NCBI GenBank assembly: GCA_034769895.1
Contig: CM068372.1
Location: 439,584,958 to 439,648,957 of the forward strand
Origin: Magicicada septendecula
Lineage: Eukaryota > Arthropoda > Insecta > Hemiptera > Cicadidae
Length of the DNA stretch: 64,000 nucleotides
Direction: 5' to 3'
The notes beneath the pieces were generated by a model. The model did not search any database. It saw only the letters and a list, made by a program, of their open reading frames with translations, and was not told the DNA's origin. Shown here piece after piece: positions 45,833 through 58,152 of this stretch; the stretch's first letter is position 1; every line of letters begins with the position of its first letter. The position numbers and the translations under genes are program-made.

Positions 45833-45842
45833 AATGACATAA

Positions 45843-46150
45843 AATGATATAATTTTTGTTTTGCTTAGACCATTCCTGATTTTACTTCAACATAATCTGT
45901 TCCTTCTTCATTAAAGTTTATTCCTAAGTATTTGTAGCTGTTGCATTTTTTATACGTTCGTTGTTTTCTAAGATTAAATTTGCTGTTTCTTCTCCGACAC
46001 ACAAATACTGCGTTTTTTCTATGTGCATCAGTAATCCACATTTTTCATACTCATCCTTCAGTTTGCGTGTCATGTATTCCAGGTCTTGGGTGTACAAGCA
46101 TGTGCGTGTGTCATCCCTTTGCATTTTCCTTCCATTGGGTTAGAGCTTTT
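45843..46150 (-). pseudogene. LINE RT segment upstream of the ribozyme insertion
   Basis: 66 codons (46124-45924) read DLEYMTRKLKDEYEKCGLLM and KTQYLCVGEETANLILENNE, the segment just after the FADD box; it parallels GLEYMTRKLIKEYQKWGL of the LINE at 27516. Continues to SGMV and KQK at the insertion. Confidence 0.8.
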
Positions 46151-46398
46151 GGACTGTAAATTTTGAAAAGCATGCGATCAAATTTTTTTCTCTCAATGCG
46201 ATCTTTAATTACAATTCTGTCCGTGCCCACCCATTATTACATACTCCGTTCCAGCTTGTGTGTGTGTGAGCGCGCGCGTACGCAAACAAAACACTGTTGT
46301 GTGTAGGCGTATGGCCTCCATTGATATATGTCCCGTGAAGAGCGAGAAAAGCTAAGACAGGCGGTGAGCAGGTGTAAAGCGGAGTTGGAGTGACAGAT

Positions 46399-46412
46399 TC
46401 TCTCTCTCTCTC

Positions 46413-46462
<50 letters not shown>
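46399..46462. repeat. (TC)n microsatellite
   Basis: Near-perfect with one CCC interruption. A (CA)n run follows at 46541-46566. Confidence 0.95.
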
Positions 46463-46465
<3 letters not shown>

Positions 46466-46740
46466 TACATTTCAGTTACGTAATACACAACAGGTATCCG
46501 TCCGCTTCGATGTCATAAAACCAGGCCATTTACGTATGCAACACACACACACACACACACACACACAGACGCTACAGTAACTCCCATTACGCAGTACGCT
46601 ACTTACCAGAGTAGTAACTGGTTAGTCAATCGGAATTAACAGTTTTCTAATTGTAAAATAAGACACTGTTCCTTGCAATAATCGAAATGCACCGTATTGT
46701 ACTAACTTGTTTTCTACAGTTACGTTATAGCATCTAAAAT

Positions 46741-47130
46741 ATCTACTATCATCATCAAAATCACCTTCACGTCGCGGCGCAGGCAAGGTGCGCTGCATGT
46801 TCCGCCTTCAATGATTCTCCAGCCGTCTCTTCCTGAGTCTACCCACACACCTGTGTCCTATGGGTTTGTATTTCCAGACTTGTTTGGCCAGCCTTGAATC
46901 TATCTTCCCAAGTGTTCTTTCTATCATTGTTTATAATCTATTAAACTTTCATTTAAGTTGAGAACTTGTAACTCTTCTCGTGCGGTCTCGTTCTTTATAT
47001 GGTCAAGTTTAGAACACCTTTTAGCTGCTCTTAAGGACGCCGTTTCCGAGACCTGTACCTTGACTGTCTTATTTCTTGGTTGTTGTCCAAAATTCACACC
47101 GATGAGACTGTACAGGGACCGCCATAACAT
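46741..47130 (-). pseudogene. LINE C-terminus and 3' end
   Basis: Minus strand: 68 codons (47130-46924) with KVQVSETASLRAAKRCSKLD and HIKNETAREELQVLNLNESL (the xxRNExxRxEL block), then KYKPIGHRC..., ending in an ATG/GATGAT-rich tail (46741-46760). Same family as 5.2, 15.8 and 19.5 kb. Confidence 0.75.
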
Positions 47131-48808
<1,678 letters not shown>

Positions 48809-49189
48809 TTTGTCATCGTAACGCTGTCAGAAGCAACAAGAACGTATCGCGGGTATTGAACTGTGAACACCAGAAGAAATAAACACGGCAACCGTGATTT
48901 AGTTTACACAGTCGTGATCTGTCAAAATCATTAATCAAAGTGGCCGTTCCATTCTTCTGATAACGTCGTCCTCTGCTTGTCCTCTTCGCCTGTGAAAGCG
49001 ACAACAGTGTGACGATCATGAGACGATAAAATAGTAAATTATTCTGAAGAAATTATGTAATAACCCGGCGCCGTGTGATTAAAGAACTGTGGCTTCGCTT
49101 GCGAAATAAACTTCGCTTAGAAGACGCTCTGGCGAGCTTCTTTCACTGGATAAATTAATAAGTTAATAGGGAGCCAGGGTACAAGCAGG

Positions 49190-49330
49190 GGGTACAACAT
49201 AACATAACACAGGAGGCCATCCAGAAGGAGGGAAAAGGAAGACCTAGAAGAACGTGGGACGACAATGTCGGAAGAGCTATGAGAGAGAGAGGATTGCTCG
49301 AAGAGCAATCCTTAAACAGAGAGGTATAGG
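49190..49330 (+). pseudogene. LINE C-terminal fragment with hairpin
   Basis: Reads KGRPRRTWDDNVGRAMRERG and LLEEQSLNREV, a LINE C-terminus. GGATTGCTC/GAGCAATCC with a 3-nt loop forms a perfect hairpin at 49291-49311. Confidence 0.65.
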
Positions 49331-49970
49331 TACCGATCTAAACTACCGTTTTGAAGGTCGTTTGCATGTAGGTTGTGGAAGTCCCCGGCTTAATATTCAG
49401 CCGTGATGGGACCAAATTCTAAGGTTCAAAACCTAAAAGCGTCTCATAAGACTGGCACAGCTATTACACCAGATGTGTCTTAGGCCTACTACATCAGATT
49501 TGGTGTTTTGCTTACCAGACAAGAAATAGAAATTCTTTATATTTATTTAAATAAAAATAACAAGATGCCTTTACTACATACCAAATACCTTTTACTTTCT
49601 ATACATATGGTGCAATGGTCAGTTAAAACTAATGTTTTATCCTTTAAAAATATGTTCGGTCTTTGCTATTCTACTGTTCCCCTTCTTTCTTTAGAATTTT
49701 ACTCAGCACATAGTCCTGTTTCTCTTTAGTCTTCTTTTCCGTTACGTCCTTGCTTTCTGAACCGGAAGCGTGCTGTTAAACCTCTGTAGGTGACTCCATC
49801 ACCAGGTTCGATAAAGTCTTCTGCTGTAGACGTAAAACTCTTCTTTTACAGGATTATTTTCAATCTTAGTAACTAGTGCCGCGCTTCTTCTTGGATATTT
49901 CATTTCTGCTATACTGATCTGCTTCGTACTTGCTTAGTTAGTAAGGTAACATGTGGAGTAGCCTGTAAGT
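49331..49970. other. No recognised gene
   Basis: Contains TAGGCCTA at 49481-49488 and a lone B-box-like GGTTCAAAACC near 49422 without a convincing A box. Confidence 0.3.
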
Positions 49971-49979
49971 AGTACCAAC

Positions 49980-50814
49980 CAGTGGCGGCTGGTGGTTGAA
50001 AAATTTGGGTGTTACAGGTGGGTTGGATGGAATAAAATTGTTTTATTCTATGAATAGAAAATGTCCAAGTCTCCTCCCCTCCAAACAACACAAAAGGAAA
50101 GCAAAATACTGCAATTTTAGTGTCACACCTACATAACCACGAATATTTATTGTATGAATCTTTTCTAAATTTACGATTAAATATTCTGTTACCTGATTTT
50201 ACACTTTGATTAAAATTTGAAAGGTCTGGTGTAGGCCTACCTACTCTCTTAGTTTCAATTTTTTCCTCAATAGGACCTAAACTGAACACCGTTTCTTTAA
50301 TTTTTTCAACAGAATTCATTGTGTCCTACCAGTTAAATATAATAAATACCTTACACTTAATCTTTTATGTGTACTATTATTTACATTTGACGATGAACTG
50401 GATTGACACTAACAACGACCTTACAAATTCCAACCTGGCGCACCAGGTGTTATTTACCAACAAGAAGACTGGTGGCGCCGTGACGTACAAGCGGGGTTTG
50501 CAGTCCATAATCACACCAAGCGAGCTTATACCGTTGTAACAGGAACAACCGAGTCTAGCCAGCCAGAGTACTACTCCACTGTATTTCCCCATATACAAAG
50601 CGCGTCACAGTTGGTGCATACACCGCGGCAAGAGCGTGTACGGTTTTTTAGTAATTGCTCTGAGCTTTTCAATCGGCAAATGATTAATTACGATGATTCA
50701 GCTTCAAAAACTATTATTAGTTATGGTTTCATTTATAATTCTATAATTTAAAAATACAATTCGGGAATTATTGGGGGTTGTACAACCGTGCAACCTAAGC
50801 ACGGGCCGCCACTG
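49980..50814 (-). mobile_element. hAT deletion derivative with 8-bp duplication
   Basis: Left end CAGTGGCGGCTGGTGG and right end, reverse complemented, CAGTGGCGGCCCGTGC. Flanks GTACCAAC (49972-49979) and GTACCAAG (50815-50822) match at 7 of 8. At 835 bp it keeps only the start of a transposase gene on the minus strand. Confidence 0.85.
49985..50319 (-). pseudogene. hAT transposase N-terminus with TTF-type zinc-finger region
   Basis: The frame starts MNSVEKIKETVFSLGPIEEK and reaches FNRKFRKDSYNKYSWLC and CDTKIAVFCFPFVLFGGEE. WLxxC ... FCFPCxLF is the TTF/ZMYM-like zinc-binding region at the N-terminus of one hAT transposase group, which binds DNA ends. The second cysteine is replaced (FCFPF), so zinc binding is probably lost. 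The frame runs into the left terminus, so the catalytic RNase-H-like part is deleted. Confidence 0.65.
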
Positions 50815-50822
50815 GTACCAAG

Positions 50823-51880
50823 TTTGTTCCAGATCTGACTGAGTTGCAGCAAACTGCAGATTCGGAGAAGCGCCTGGTAGTTGTAACAAACAGACGGGCG
50901 AGGTTGGCGCGCGGTGCGTGGTCCGCCTCCGCACATCACACCACCCGCATCACCGCTGACGGGTTTACTGTGCCTTTCTCGTGGGAATCACGACACCACG
51001 ACACTCGGAGCGATGAGTCGATGATGTGTTACGGAAGCGCACTCCGCTCTGCCTACCTACGTATTTTATGTTTAATAACAACACGGCGCTTTCACTCGAC
51101 GCACTAAACAAACTAAATCTATGATAGGTAACGCTTTAGACCTACTATTTTAGCCAATCTATGGCTACGTTGTTTAGCAATCGAAACCCTTTCAACAGAC
51201 ACGAGACAGTTACGTTCCGCTGATGGAGTAAATAACGACAGACAGCACAAATAATCAGATGCAGGTTTGTCCTTCTACCTCTTCTTCTCCTACTTTCTTT
51301 CACGTAAACTTGCTATTATTCACCTCTTCCTCCTCCTTTTCTTCTTTTTATTTTCTACTTATTCTTCTTCTTTTTCATCATCGTCATCGTCGTAATTATC
51401 ATCAGCAGTACCAGCAGCATCATCATCTCAAATAACAGTAACATCGAAGAATATTTCGTGACATAATATTTTATTGTTACCATACTTCGTGTTCTTGTTA
51501 TCCTCGTCGTCTTCTTCTACTTCTTCCTTTTTCCTTTCTCAGCCAATTCCGATTGCATATTTTGTTGATTTAACTTCTTTTGGTCGTCTTAGTCGTCTAT
51601 TTCGACTTTTGCAACAAAATAAAAATTATTTTCTGCGCCATTGTTCAGGATGGTGCATGTGCGCGTGCGCGCGCGCCCAGCTAATTGTTCGTACCTTTTC
51701 TTCATATTCTTCATATTTCCTCATCTTCTGCCTTTTCCCCATAATTTTCTCCATCGAAATTTTACATATCCGAAGCTTTAACTTCTATAAACTCCGATAA
51801 TTTTTGCTATTCAGGATCCTATGTCACTTTGCTCACGAGGCATGATACAGAAATTTGAATACGAGATTTGAATAATACTC
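50823..51880. other. No recognised gene; CpG-richer 50870-51020
   Basis: GGCGCGCGGTGCGTGG and similar words at 50905-50930. TTC-rich patches at 51270-51560. No domain. Confidence 0.3.
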
Positions 51881-51889
51881 ATGAGAACA

Positions 51890-52190
51890 ATACCTCCGTC
51901 CTCAGAGGTCTGAATATGGAGCACGACAAACGGAACATTAGGAAGTAACACACGTAAAGAGTCTTAAAAAGCAGCTGAACAGATGGTTGGATAGAAACCA
52001 TAATAATGAAGTCAGTAAGCAACCGAACAACTGGAATTTGACCCACTGAATACGGCAAACATTCGCATAACACGTTGATGAAATGGACACAACATGTTCG
52101 TGGTGAATCATATAAGATTCTATGGACCAACGGGCAAGCGTGACGTGGAAGACCTTTTACAAGACGGTATCAACTTTTATATGATTTGTT
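51890..52190 (+). pseudogene. Weak LINE C-terminal fragment
   Basis: WTQHVRGESYKILWTNG and RGRPFTRRYQLL have the style of a LINE C-terminus. No decisive motif. Confidence 0.35.
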
Positions 52191-52599
52191 GAAGACTGAA
52201 CAAATCTATTGAACAGGAATTTATGCCTAAGGCGTGAAGTAGAAACGGGAAAAACTAAATCGGTACGTTGTTTCGCCTTGAACAACACATAAGGCGAAAT
52301 CAATAAATCGATAATCAGAATTGGAGAGAGAGACAGAGAGAGAAACGTTTTTAAAACAAAGACTTGTTAGGGACCTCTGGTACACAGTCTCGATGCTGTA
52401 ACAAATTCAGCTCGGTAGTAATACTCTTCTGCAAGATTTTATAAAATACGGCCGACTAGCAGCACGAAGTCCTCTGTAACGCAATACGGCAATTCGAGTC
52501 GCGTTATAAACATACACAACTAAACCCCACTACAATATTATTATCATCACTATCATCATTATTATGATTACTTCACATTACACTTTTGTTTATGAAACG

Positions 52600-52990
52600 T
52601 CTTTATTTAGCGGAACGATTGTACTCGCGTAATGGACGAGCCCGCGGCCGCAGTAAAGTCCACTGCCATAACGACCGGTTATAATAACTTTCTCGTTATT
52701 AAGGTGTCGCGGCTCTAATACCCCGGCCGGCTGTCCGCCCTGCCACGCTCGTGGCTGTCGTAAAAACGGCTACACCACGGCCGGCCGACATCGGGCATCA
52801 AAACAAACAACAAGGCGTTTTAATTTTACGAGACGTAACCAAGAAACATTCGTTTCATTACGGTGTAAGATTGTCGCGCCCGTCCCGTCCCTCTCCTCGT
52901 GTTAAATTTATCGCTCGTGGTTGACCTTTTTGTAGCACCGTCATCAGGTGTAACGACGGACACCGCGTCATTAACTTTCCAAGCACCGGT
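52600..52990. other. CpG-richer island, possible regulatory DNA
   Basis: GCCCGCGGCCGCAG, CCCCGGCCGGCTG and ACGGCCGGCCGAC surround an AT core with TTATAATAACTTT and CGTTATTAAGG. No transposon signature. A CUGAUGA word lies at 52941-52947 on the minus strand but lacks the rest of a hammerhead. Confidence 0.35.
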
Positions 52991-53210
52991 AGTAATAATA
53001 TTATGTTTATATATACGAACCTTTTTCATCATATTTAACAACAATAACTTTTGAAATGATATTAAAAATTAGAAACAAACAAATAGCGACCTGGACACTA
53101 GGAGAAAGGCGAGGATGTACAAGAAGGGATAAGTTTCTTAATTTTGTATGAATTAATTTTCTCTACTTTAGAAACAAACTGTATTATCTCCGCGCTGTTA
53201 AGAGATAGCT

Positions 53211-53358
53211 GTTACTAACAGTCGTTTCGACCTCTTCTCTGAACGCCATCTTCAGTATTTTGCCACAGTTCTGTGGTTGACTGGCGAAGACCGTGTCAGT
53301 TAGCGAATAGTTTGCACACTGAAGATGGCGTCGAGAGGCCGAAACGTCTGTTAGTAAC
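53211..53358. ncRNA. Inverted pair of hammerhead-like motifs
   Basis: The left arm (minus strand) and right arm (plus strand) each read CUGAAGAUGGCG ... GAAACG ... CUGUUAGUAAC. Left core at 53255-53249, right core at 53319-53325, with stem II GGC/GCC on the right (53327-53329 with 53338-53340) and GAAAC at 53341-53345. The right copy has the ACGU self-complementary stem III and C at the cleavage position. The outer ends GTTACTAACAG (53211-53221) and CTGTTAGTAAC (53348-53358) are perfect complements. Stem I is weak in both, so activity is uncertain. Inverted terminal arrangements occur in Penelope-like elements. Confidence 0.6.
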
Positions 53359-53359
53359 A

Positions 53360-54250
53360 GTAGGAGTGGACCGCGGCCTAATAGCCTGGAGGTAAGTCAA
53401 TTTGTTTCCAACACAGTTGACGCCTGCTGCGAAAGCCTTACGTACAGATTTATTTTCTCTGTATTGATAATAGCAGTGACGGAGCACGATTAACCACTTT
53501 TAAATTATGTTTTAATACGGAATGGATCTTATTCATCCTCTTTTCGTTTTTCTTCCTCATTCTTCTTTTACTTCTTCGTTTATTCTTCCTGTTTCTCCTT
53601 CTTTAAATTTTCACACATAACGTTTAAACGTTTCTACTCTTCATCAAAACTTTTAAAGTTGGGTCTTTTACGTAGGCTAACTTTGGAATAACAAAAAATC
53701 TATATCAGCGAAAAGTTGAACTTGTTGATAGTGTACAGAACTGACTTGGGTATGTTTACCTTGGAAATAACCAAAATAAAGATAATACTTTAAGCTACGT
53801 ATATGAAACATTTGACAAGTTTTCATTACAGCTAACAATTTGCAAGTGTTTAGCGAAAACCCGTTTCAACCTCTCTAAAAGAACGGCTGCCTTCGATCCA
53901 ATTGCACACTGAGTGGGCTGTCAAACTGTCAAGTTCCACAAAAGCAATATACCATTTACATTTACTTGATCGTACGAAGGCTGTAACGGAAGTAATACAA
54001 TACTTGTCATAATTATTTTTATTAACCGACACAAGTGATTCACATTGTGCACTTTGATAGATCAAATCTTCCCCTATACAGGCATTCTAGACATATTTTC
54101 CCGTTTCAACTGAATAACGAATTTCAAGTATAAACAACGTGTAGTCATCGAGATATTGGCGAAAGAGGAGTGCGGTGTGGCTGGTATTCACAGAAGGCTA
54201 TAGAAAATTTACGTAACTGATCAATTTTCAACAGTACCGTGAAGAGGTGG
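53360..54250. other. No recognised gene; TTC-rich and Penelope-like traces
   Basis: Near 53868-53905 the minus strand contains GAGAGGTTGAAACGGG, similar to the 3' half of the hammerhead motif, but the CUGANGA core is absent. Confidence 0.3.
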
Positions 54251-54257
54251 GCAAAGT

Positions 54258-54432
54258 ATTCTTCTTCTTCTTCTTCTTCTTCTTCTTCTTCTTCTTCTTC
54301 TTCTTCTTCTTCTTCTTCTTCTTCTTCTTCTTCTTCTTCCTTTCTTCTTCTTCTTCGTCTTCTTCTTCTTCTTCTTATTCTTTTTCTTCTTCTTCTTCTT
54401 CTTCTTCTTCTTCTTCTTCTTCTTCTTCCTTT
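54258..54432. repeat. (TTC)n microsatellite, tail of the minus-strand LINE
   Basis: About 58 units with a few interruptions, adjoining the LINE 3' end at 54440-54600; on the minus strand it is a GAA tail. Confidence 0.95.
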
Positions 54433-54439
54433 CTTCTCA

Positions 54440-54600
54440 TTCTTCTTCTATCAGGGACTAGGAAAACCACCTGTTCCGGTTCCAAATTCACTCACCAATT
54501 TTTCCTAGCTCTTCCTATATTTCGTTGTCCAACAGGCTTGTATTGGCAAACGTCCTTAGACTACTTGCCATCTGGCATCCTATTTAGATGAGGAGTCCAT
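54440..54600 (-). pseudogene. LINE 3' end with GAA tail
   Basis: Minus strand remnants like RMPDGK ... and YKPVGQRNIGRARKNW, ending TTTTCCTAGTCCCTGATAG directly before the GAA repeat. The same end occurs at 63885-64000. Confidence 0.75.
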
Positions 54601-54659
54601 ATCTCATTTGTCATCGGTATTGAAGACGAACCACACATCACCTGAAGACCATCAGCCCC

Positions 54660-54911
54660 TGCCACTGACGCGAGTCTTTAGAGGTGAACGAACTGGTTCA
54701 CGCGGGCAGACGAGTGCGAAGTTCTGTGACTCGGAAGTTTGCTGCACAACTGGACTGTAGTCAAAGTGACGTGCAGAAGACGACCGAAGACTTGGGATAT
54801 AACAAAGCGTGCGCAAAGTGGATAGCCTACTTCAGCAGTTTACATCCGACGTACTGGAGGTAAGTATGGGAATCAGCTCTGAATTGCTGGAACTGTTTGA
54901 AGCCAATGGTG
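54660..54911 (+). pseudogene. Mariner-type transposase HTH fragment
   Basis: The frame reads ESLEVNELVHAGRRVRSSVT, RKFAAQLDCSQSDVQKTTED and LGYNKACAKWI, the paired helix-turn-helix DNA-binding region of mariner/SETMAR-like transposases (xxGRRxTVRxxAxxLxxSxxxVQxIIxxLGYxKVCARWVP). In another frame MGISSELLELFEANGD follows (54868-54915), the next conserved segment. The catalytic DDE/D domain was not found. The GTAAGT after TGGAG at 54861 lies inside this frame shift and is probably not a real donor. Confidence 0.75.
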
Positions 54912-54919
54912 ATATTGGT

Positions 54920-55480
54920 TTATAATCATAATTTTTTACATTTGCTTCATCATTGCGTCCAATATCATCCCATTATAGTGACACGAGATAAAACACGGGC
55001 ATATTTTTATGATCCAGAAAAAACAATACTTTAAATTGCATCACATCCGGTCTCGTCCCTCCGATACTTGACACTAATAAACAGCAATCAGTACAAGATA
55101 TTTTTCTCTGTGACACAGACAAGTTGAAAGTGGCTGTAATGAAATGGGTGACAGAGTACACAATACAATTTTTTCCAAAGGCTAAAAATTACAGAGTAGG
55201 ATTCAAGGTTTGCGCAAATGCGTCGCTTCAAATCGAGGTTATGTTAAGTAGCAGGCCTAGCGACCTATAGAGGAAGATTTACTCCATTTAGAACAGAGAT
55301 GCATAAAACACGTGAGGGTACTGCACTCCAGCACTGAATCCACTTTTTCAAACCATCTTATTGAAAAAGATCACACGTGCACAAAGCCAACAACAACACG
55401 TACACACACGGGTCGAAAACTAAACATTAAAACCTACTGAAACAACGTATTAAATGAACAGCCACAGTTTAAATCACGTA
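54920..55480. other. No recognised gene
   Basis: No domain or repeat recognised. May include further decayed mariner sequence. Confidence 0.3.
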
Positions 55481-56037
55481 TATTCTTGAATCCATCAGGT
55501 CCAGGTGTACGGAACAGCATCTTGACATGCTCCGGTGGTCTCAGTGACTGCCTGAACCCGACGCCTGCTAGTTACCATCATTACCGTTCGCGCGTTATGC
55601 TCGACTGGAACCTCCGTGTTATTTATTTTTGGAGGGATGGGATGATGTTATTTATTTGGGCCCTCGACCTCGAAAAGACCCGCGACAACAGAATGGGGGA
55701 GACCTCAGAGACCTTTCGATTGAAAGGTAGGAATTGCCCACCCACAACGGGCAGGGCGCCTCAAACCGCTCTGGAAAAGTCGCCGAGGGCTGCCAAGTGG
55801 CAATGTCGAGGCACGGGAGAGAACAGAGGAGGAGGAAGCGCCTACCAGAGGCAGCACTAAGCACACCAAAGGCAAGCGCAACACTCCTCAGTCTGTCACC
55901 GGGCCCCGGCACGGAAGGAGCGAGAGGGTAAAATTTGAACCCATCACTCACAATAAAGAACTGACAAAAGTTCCAAATAATGGCGCAGTTTCCAGTACTG
56001 GAATTGACAGCGCTCCTGGCGGCCGCCTCTGTTAATC
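55481..56037. other. GC-rich stretch left of the Harbinger-like element
   Basis: GGGCAGGGCGCCTCAAACC, GGAGGAGGAAGCGCC and CCGGGCCCCGGC words at 55740-55920. A long minus-strand frame crosses from the neighbouring element into this stretch without recognisable content. Its nature is unknown. Confidence 0.35.
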
Positions 56038-56040
56038 TTA

Positions 56041-56672
56041 TTGTAGGCGCACACTTGCGATTATCTGTAGGCAACGACAAAAAAATCGTAGTCGCGAAAA
56101 AATATTGAAGTTCGCTCACTTGCGATAAATAAATCGCAATTTTACCATAATTTTTTGTCTGTACAGGTCTGAAGACTTGCAGTGTTGAAACTTGCCTTGT
56201 GTTTTCTTCTCGTTCGCAGATAATTTCACTCCAATTTCGTATTACATTTATACACACCTCGCCCCACAGATTTTCTTTTACATTACAGTCGCTGTATTCG
56301 TTTAACCGCTTATCGAACAGAGCTGGTCGTTTTTCAACTTCAATGATAATTAGCTCCGGGGCTAGGACACAATTTACAGTATCATCAGATTCGGTGCCAG
56401 ACATGGTACTGGTGTACTCACCAAAACACTCCCCTCAAGACTAACAGCCAAGCAATCGTGGCTACAGAATCGCAAGTGGGTGCAGGTCTGTACATGTCTG
56501 TGTGATTCATTCGAGCCAGCGACAATCGCGTCGCTGATAAAATAGAACATGTTGCTATTTTTTAATCGCTGCGATTTCTCAGTCGCACGTGAGTGCACTG
56601 GCATATAATCTATGTATTCCATTTTTGCGATTAATTTGTCGTGCGACAAAAATCGCAGGTGTGCGCCTAGGC
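56041..56672 (-). mobile_element. PIF/Harbinger-like element, 632 bp, with TTA duplication
   Basis: Inverted ends share TAGGCGCACAC-T/C-TGCGATT (56044-56061 and complement of 56650-56669). TTA lies at 56038-56040 and 56673-56675, the three-base TTA/TAA duplication typical of PIF/Harbinger. Subterminal words (CACTTGCGA, TTGTCG, AATCGC) repeat inwards on both sides. Exact outermost bases are uncertain because the last three differ. Confidence 0.65.
56170..56404 (-). pseudogene. MADF-domain ORF start inside the element
   Basis: From the ATG at 56404 the frame reads MSGTESDDTVNC, then PELIIIEVEKRPALFDKRLN and EYSDCNVKENLWGEVCINVI. LIxxVxxRPxLxDxxxxxYxDxxxKxxxWxxV is the MADF (Myb/SANT-like in Adf-1) DNA-binding domain. 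PIF/Harbinger elements encode such a protein next to the transposase, and it helps the transposase reach DNA. Here only the N-terminus remains; after about residue 65 the frame decays and runs through the left terminus. Confidence 0.65.
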
Positions 56673-56675
56673 TTA

Positions 56676-58150
56676 AATAAAAGCGAAACTCGTGAAAATT
56701 TCATTAAAAATTATATTTATAAGTTGACGTTTTACAGTAAGAAAAGTTCATTACGCAATTATTATAATTATATTATTAACATGTGTATGTGTAATGCAAA
56801 TTCGTGTGGGTAGTGAGGATTGAGAGCAGAGCAAGTGCAGATGGCCGACTTCCAACGCTGTGTTTGTTTCCACGTCAGTCGCATTTCATAACACCTTGTC
56901 TTGTCGTTGTCGTTGTTGTTGTTGTCCAAGTTTATATACACGCCACCTTGTTTAATCACCGCCCCGCTGTTTTTCTGCCGCCTTCCAAGTCTGTTCGGAT
57001 GATAGTCACTCGTAACGTGTTCCCGCTGTCACCTCACATCTTAATCTCGTAATGAGCCTGATCTCCTGTGCGTTCTACTTTCGCTTTTTTTAGGTGATTT
57101 TATTTATCTGTTATTTACATATTCGCATTAAACGTTTATAATCTTCTGGGTAGTAATGCGTAATTTCTGAATCAATAAACGTTGTTTCACTCAAAACTGG
57201 ACTGGATTTGTTCGTTGTTAACTCACTATCTCACCCACCAGCTCTTTTTCCAATACAATGAACCAAACATTATGCAAGCTAGACTTGTAGAAAACGTAAT
57301 GCCTACTTCTCTGTAATCCATTCGGACTGAAGCCAGTGGCAAAGTTTTTAGTCATGGTTATTTTATATGGGCGGTTATTAAGTCGGTTGTTGAATGAGCG
57401 AAGCGGGTTCTTGTTTTAACCCGACCGTTTGCCGCTTCTCTATTTCCACGTCTATTTTGGGTACGTCTAACGATAAATTTAGAGGGCGTCAACCGTTTTT
57501 CGAAAAACTTACCGTATCAACAGTCTTATTCTACAGAACCCTGTTGTTTTTTAAACTAATCCTCCCAAAAGAAGGGGCCGGGAGTCAAAATGTGGGGAGG
57601 GGGTCAAAATTGTGAAAAATCGTAAAAACCCATGTGGGGTATGAAATTAAAGGTAATTTTAACCGCAAAATTAATATATTGTTTATTTTTAAAAATTTTA
57701 CAATCAATGCCAAAAAAGTGGGTGGGTGATAAATTCACGAAAATGCGTCACGAATTAAAGATAATGTCTGAATGTAGTGTTACGTTTTGGAAATTTCAAA
57801 ATTGTATGACCCCAGGGAGATCGAAGGGGTACAAAATTTGAAAATATTGTAAAAATCCAACAGGGTGTCAGAATATAAAGAAACGTAACCCAAATCCGAA
57901 TTTTTAAATTTTTACCGTTAATTGTAAGACTGTGTGCTCTAAAATCGGTAATTATATTACTGAAGAAATAGTAGAGTAGTAAAGGAGTTTAGTAATTTTT
58001 TCCGTAATTGAAAAATTATTTAATAACGAAATTTATGTAATAACAATGTACTTCATTCAACACAGTGAGCAACGTCTGAAGCTAGGGGAGCACACTAGCA
58101 TAGTTATTAACAAGACGCAATGTAGAGGTAGAGATAACTGTAGTAGCCTA
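56676..58150. other. No recognised gene; imperfect 220-bp duplication
   Basis: GGGTCAAAATTGTG...CGTAAAAACC near 57601 and GGGTACAAAATTTG...TGTAAAAATCC near 57818 look like a diverged tandem duplication with a period of about 220 bp. No domain. Confidence 0.35.
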
Positions 58151-58152
58151 AT

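Noticed and set aside
49422..49434. tRNA or SINE B box (GGTTCAAAACC)
   Set aside because: No convincing A box at the right distance and no cloverleaf.
52905..52950. Hammerhead ribozyme at CUGAUGA (minus strand)
   Set aside because: No GAAA after a plausible stem II and no stem I; at best a very decayed copy.
54855..54870. Consensus splice donor GAG|GTAAGTATG as end of a host first exon
   Set aside because: The preceding open frame is mariner transposase and the conserved protein resumes just after the site in another frame, so this is a frameshifted pseudogene rather than an exon end.
55652..56404. A 250-codon minus-strand gene
   Set aside because: Only the first part (MADF) is protein-like. 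The frame crosses the left terminus of the mobile element and runs into unrelated GC-rich DNA.
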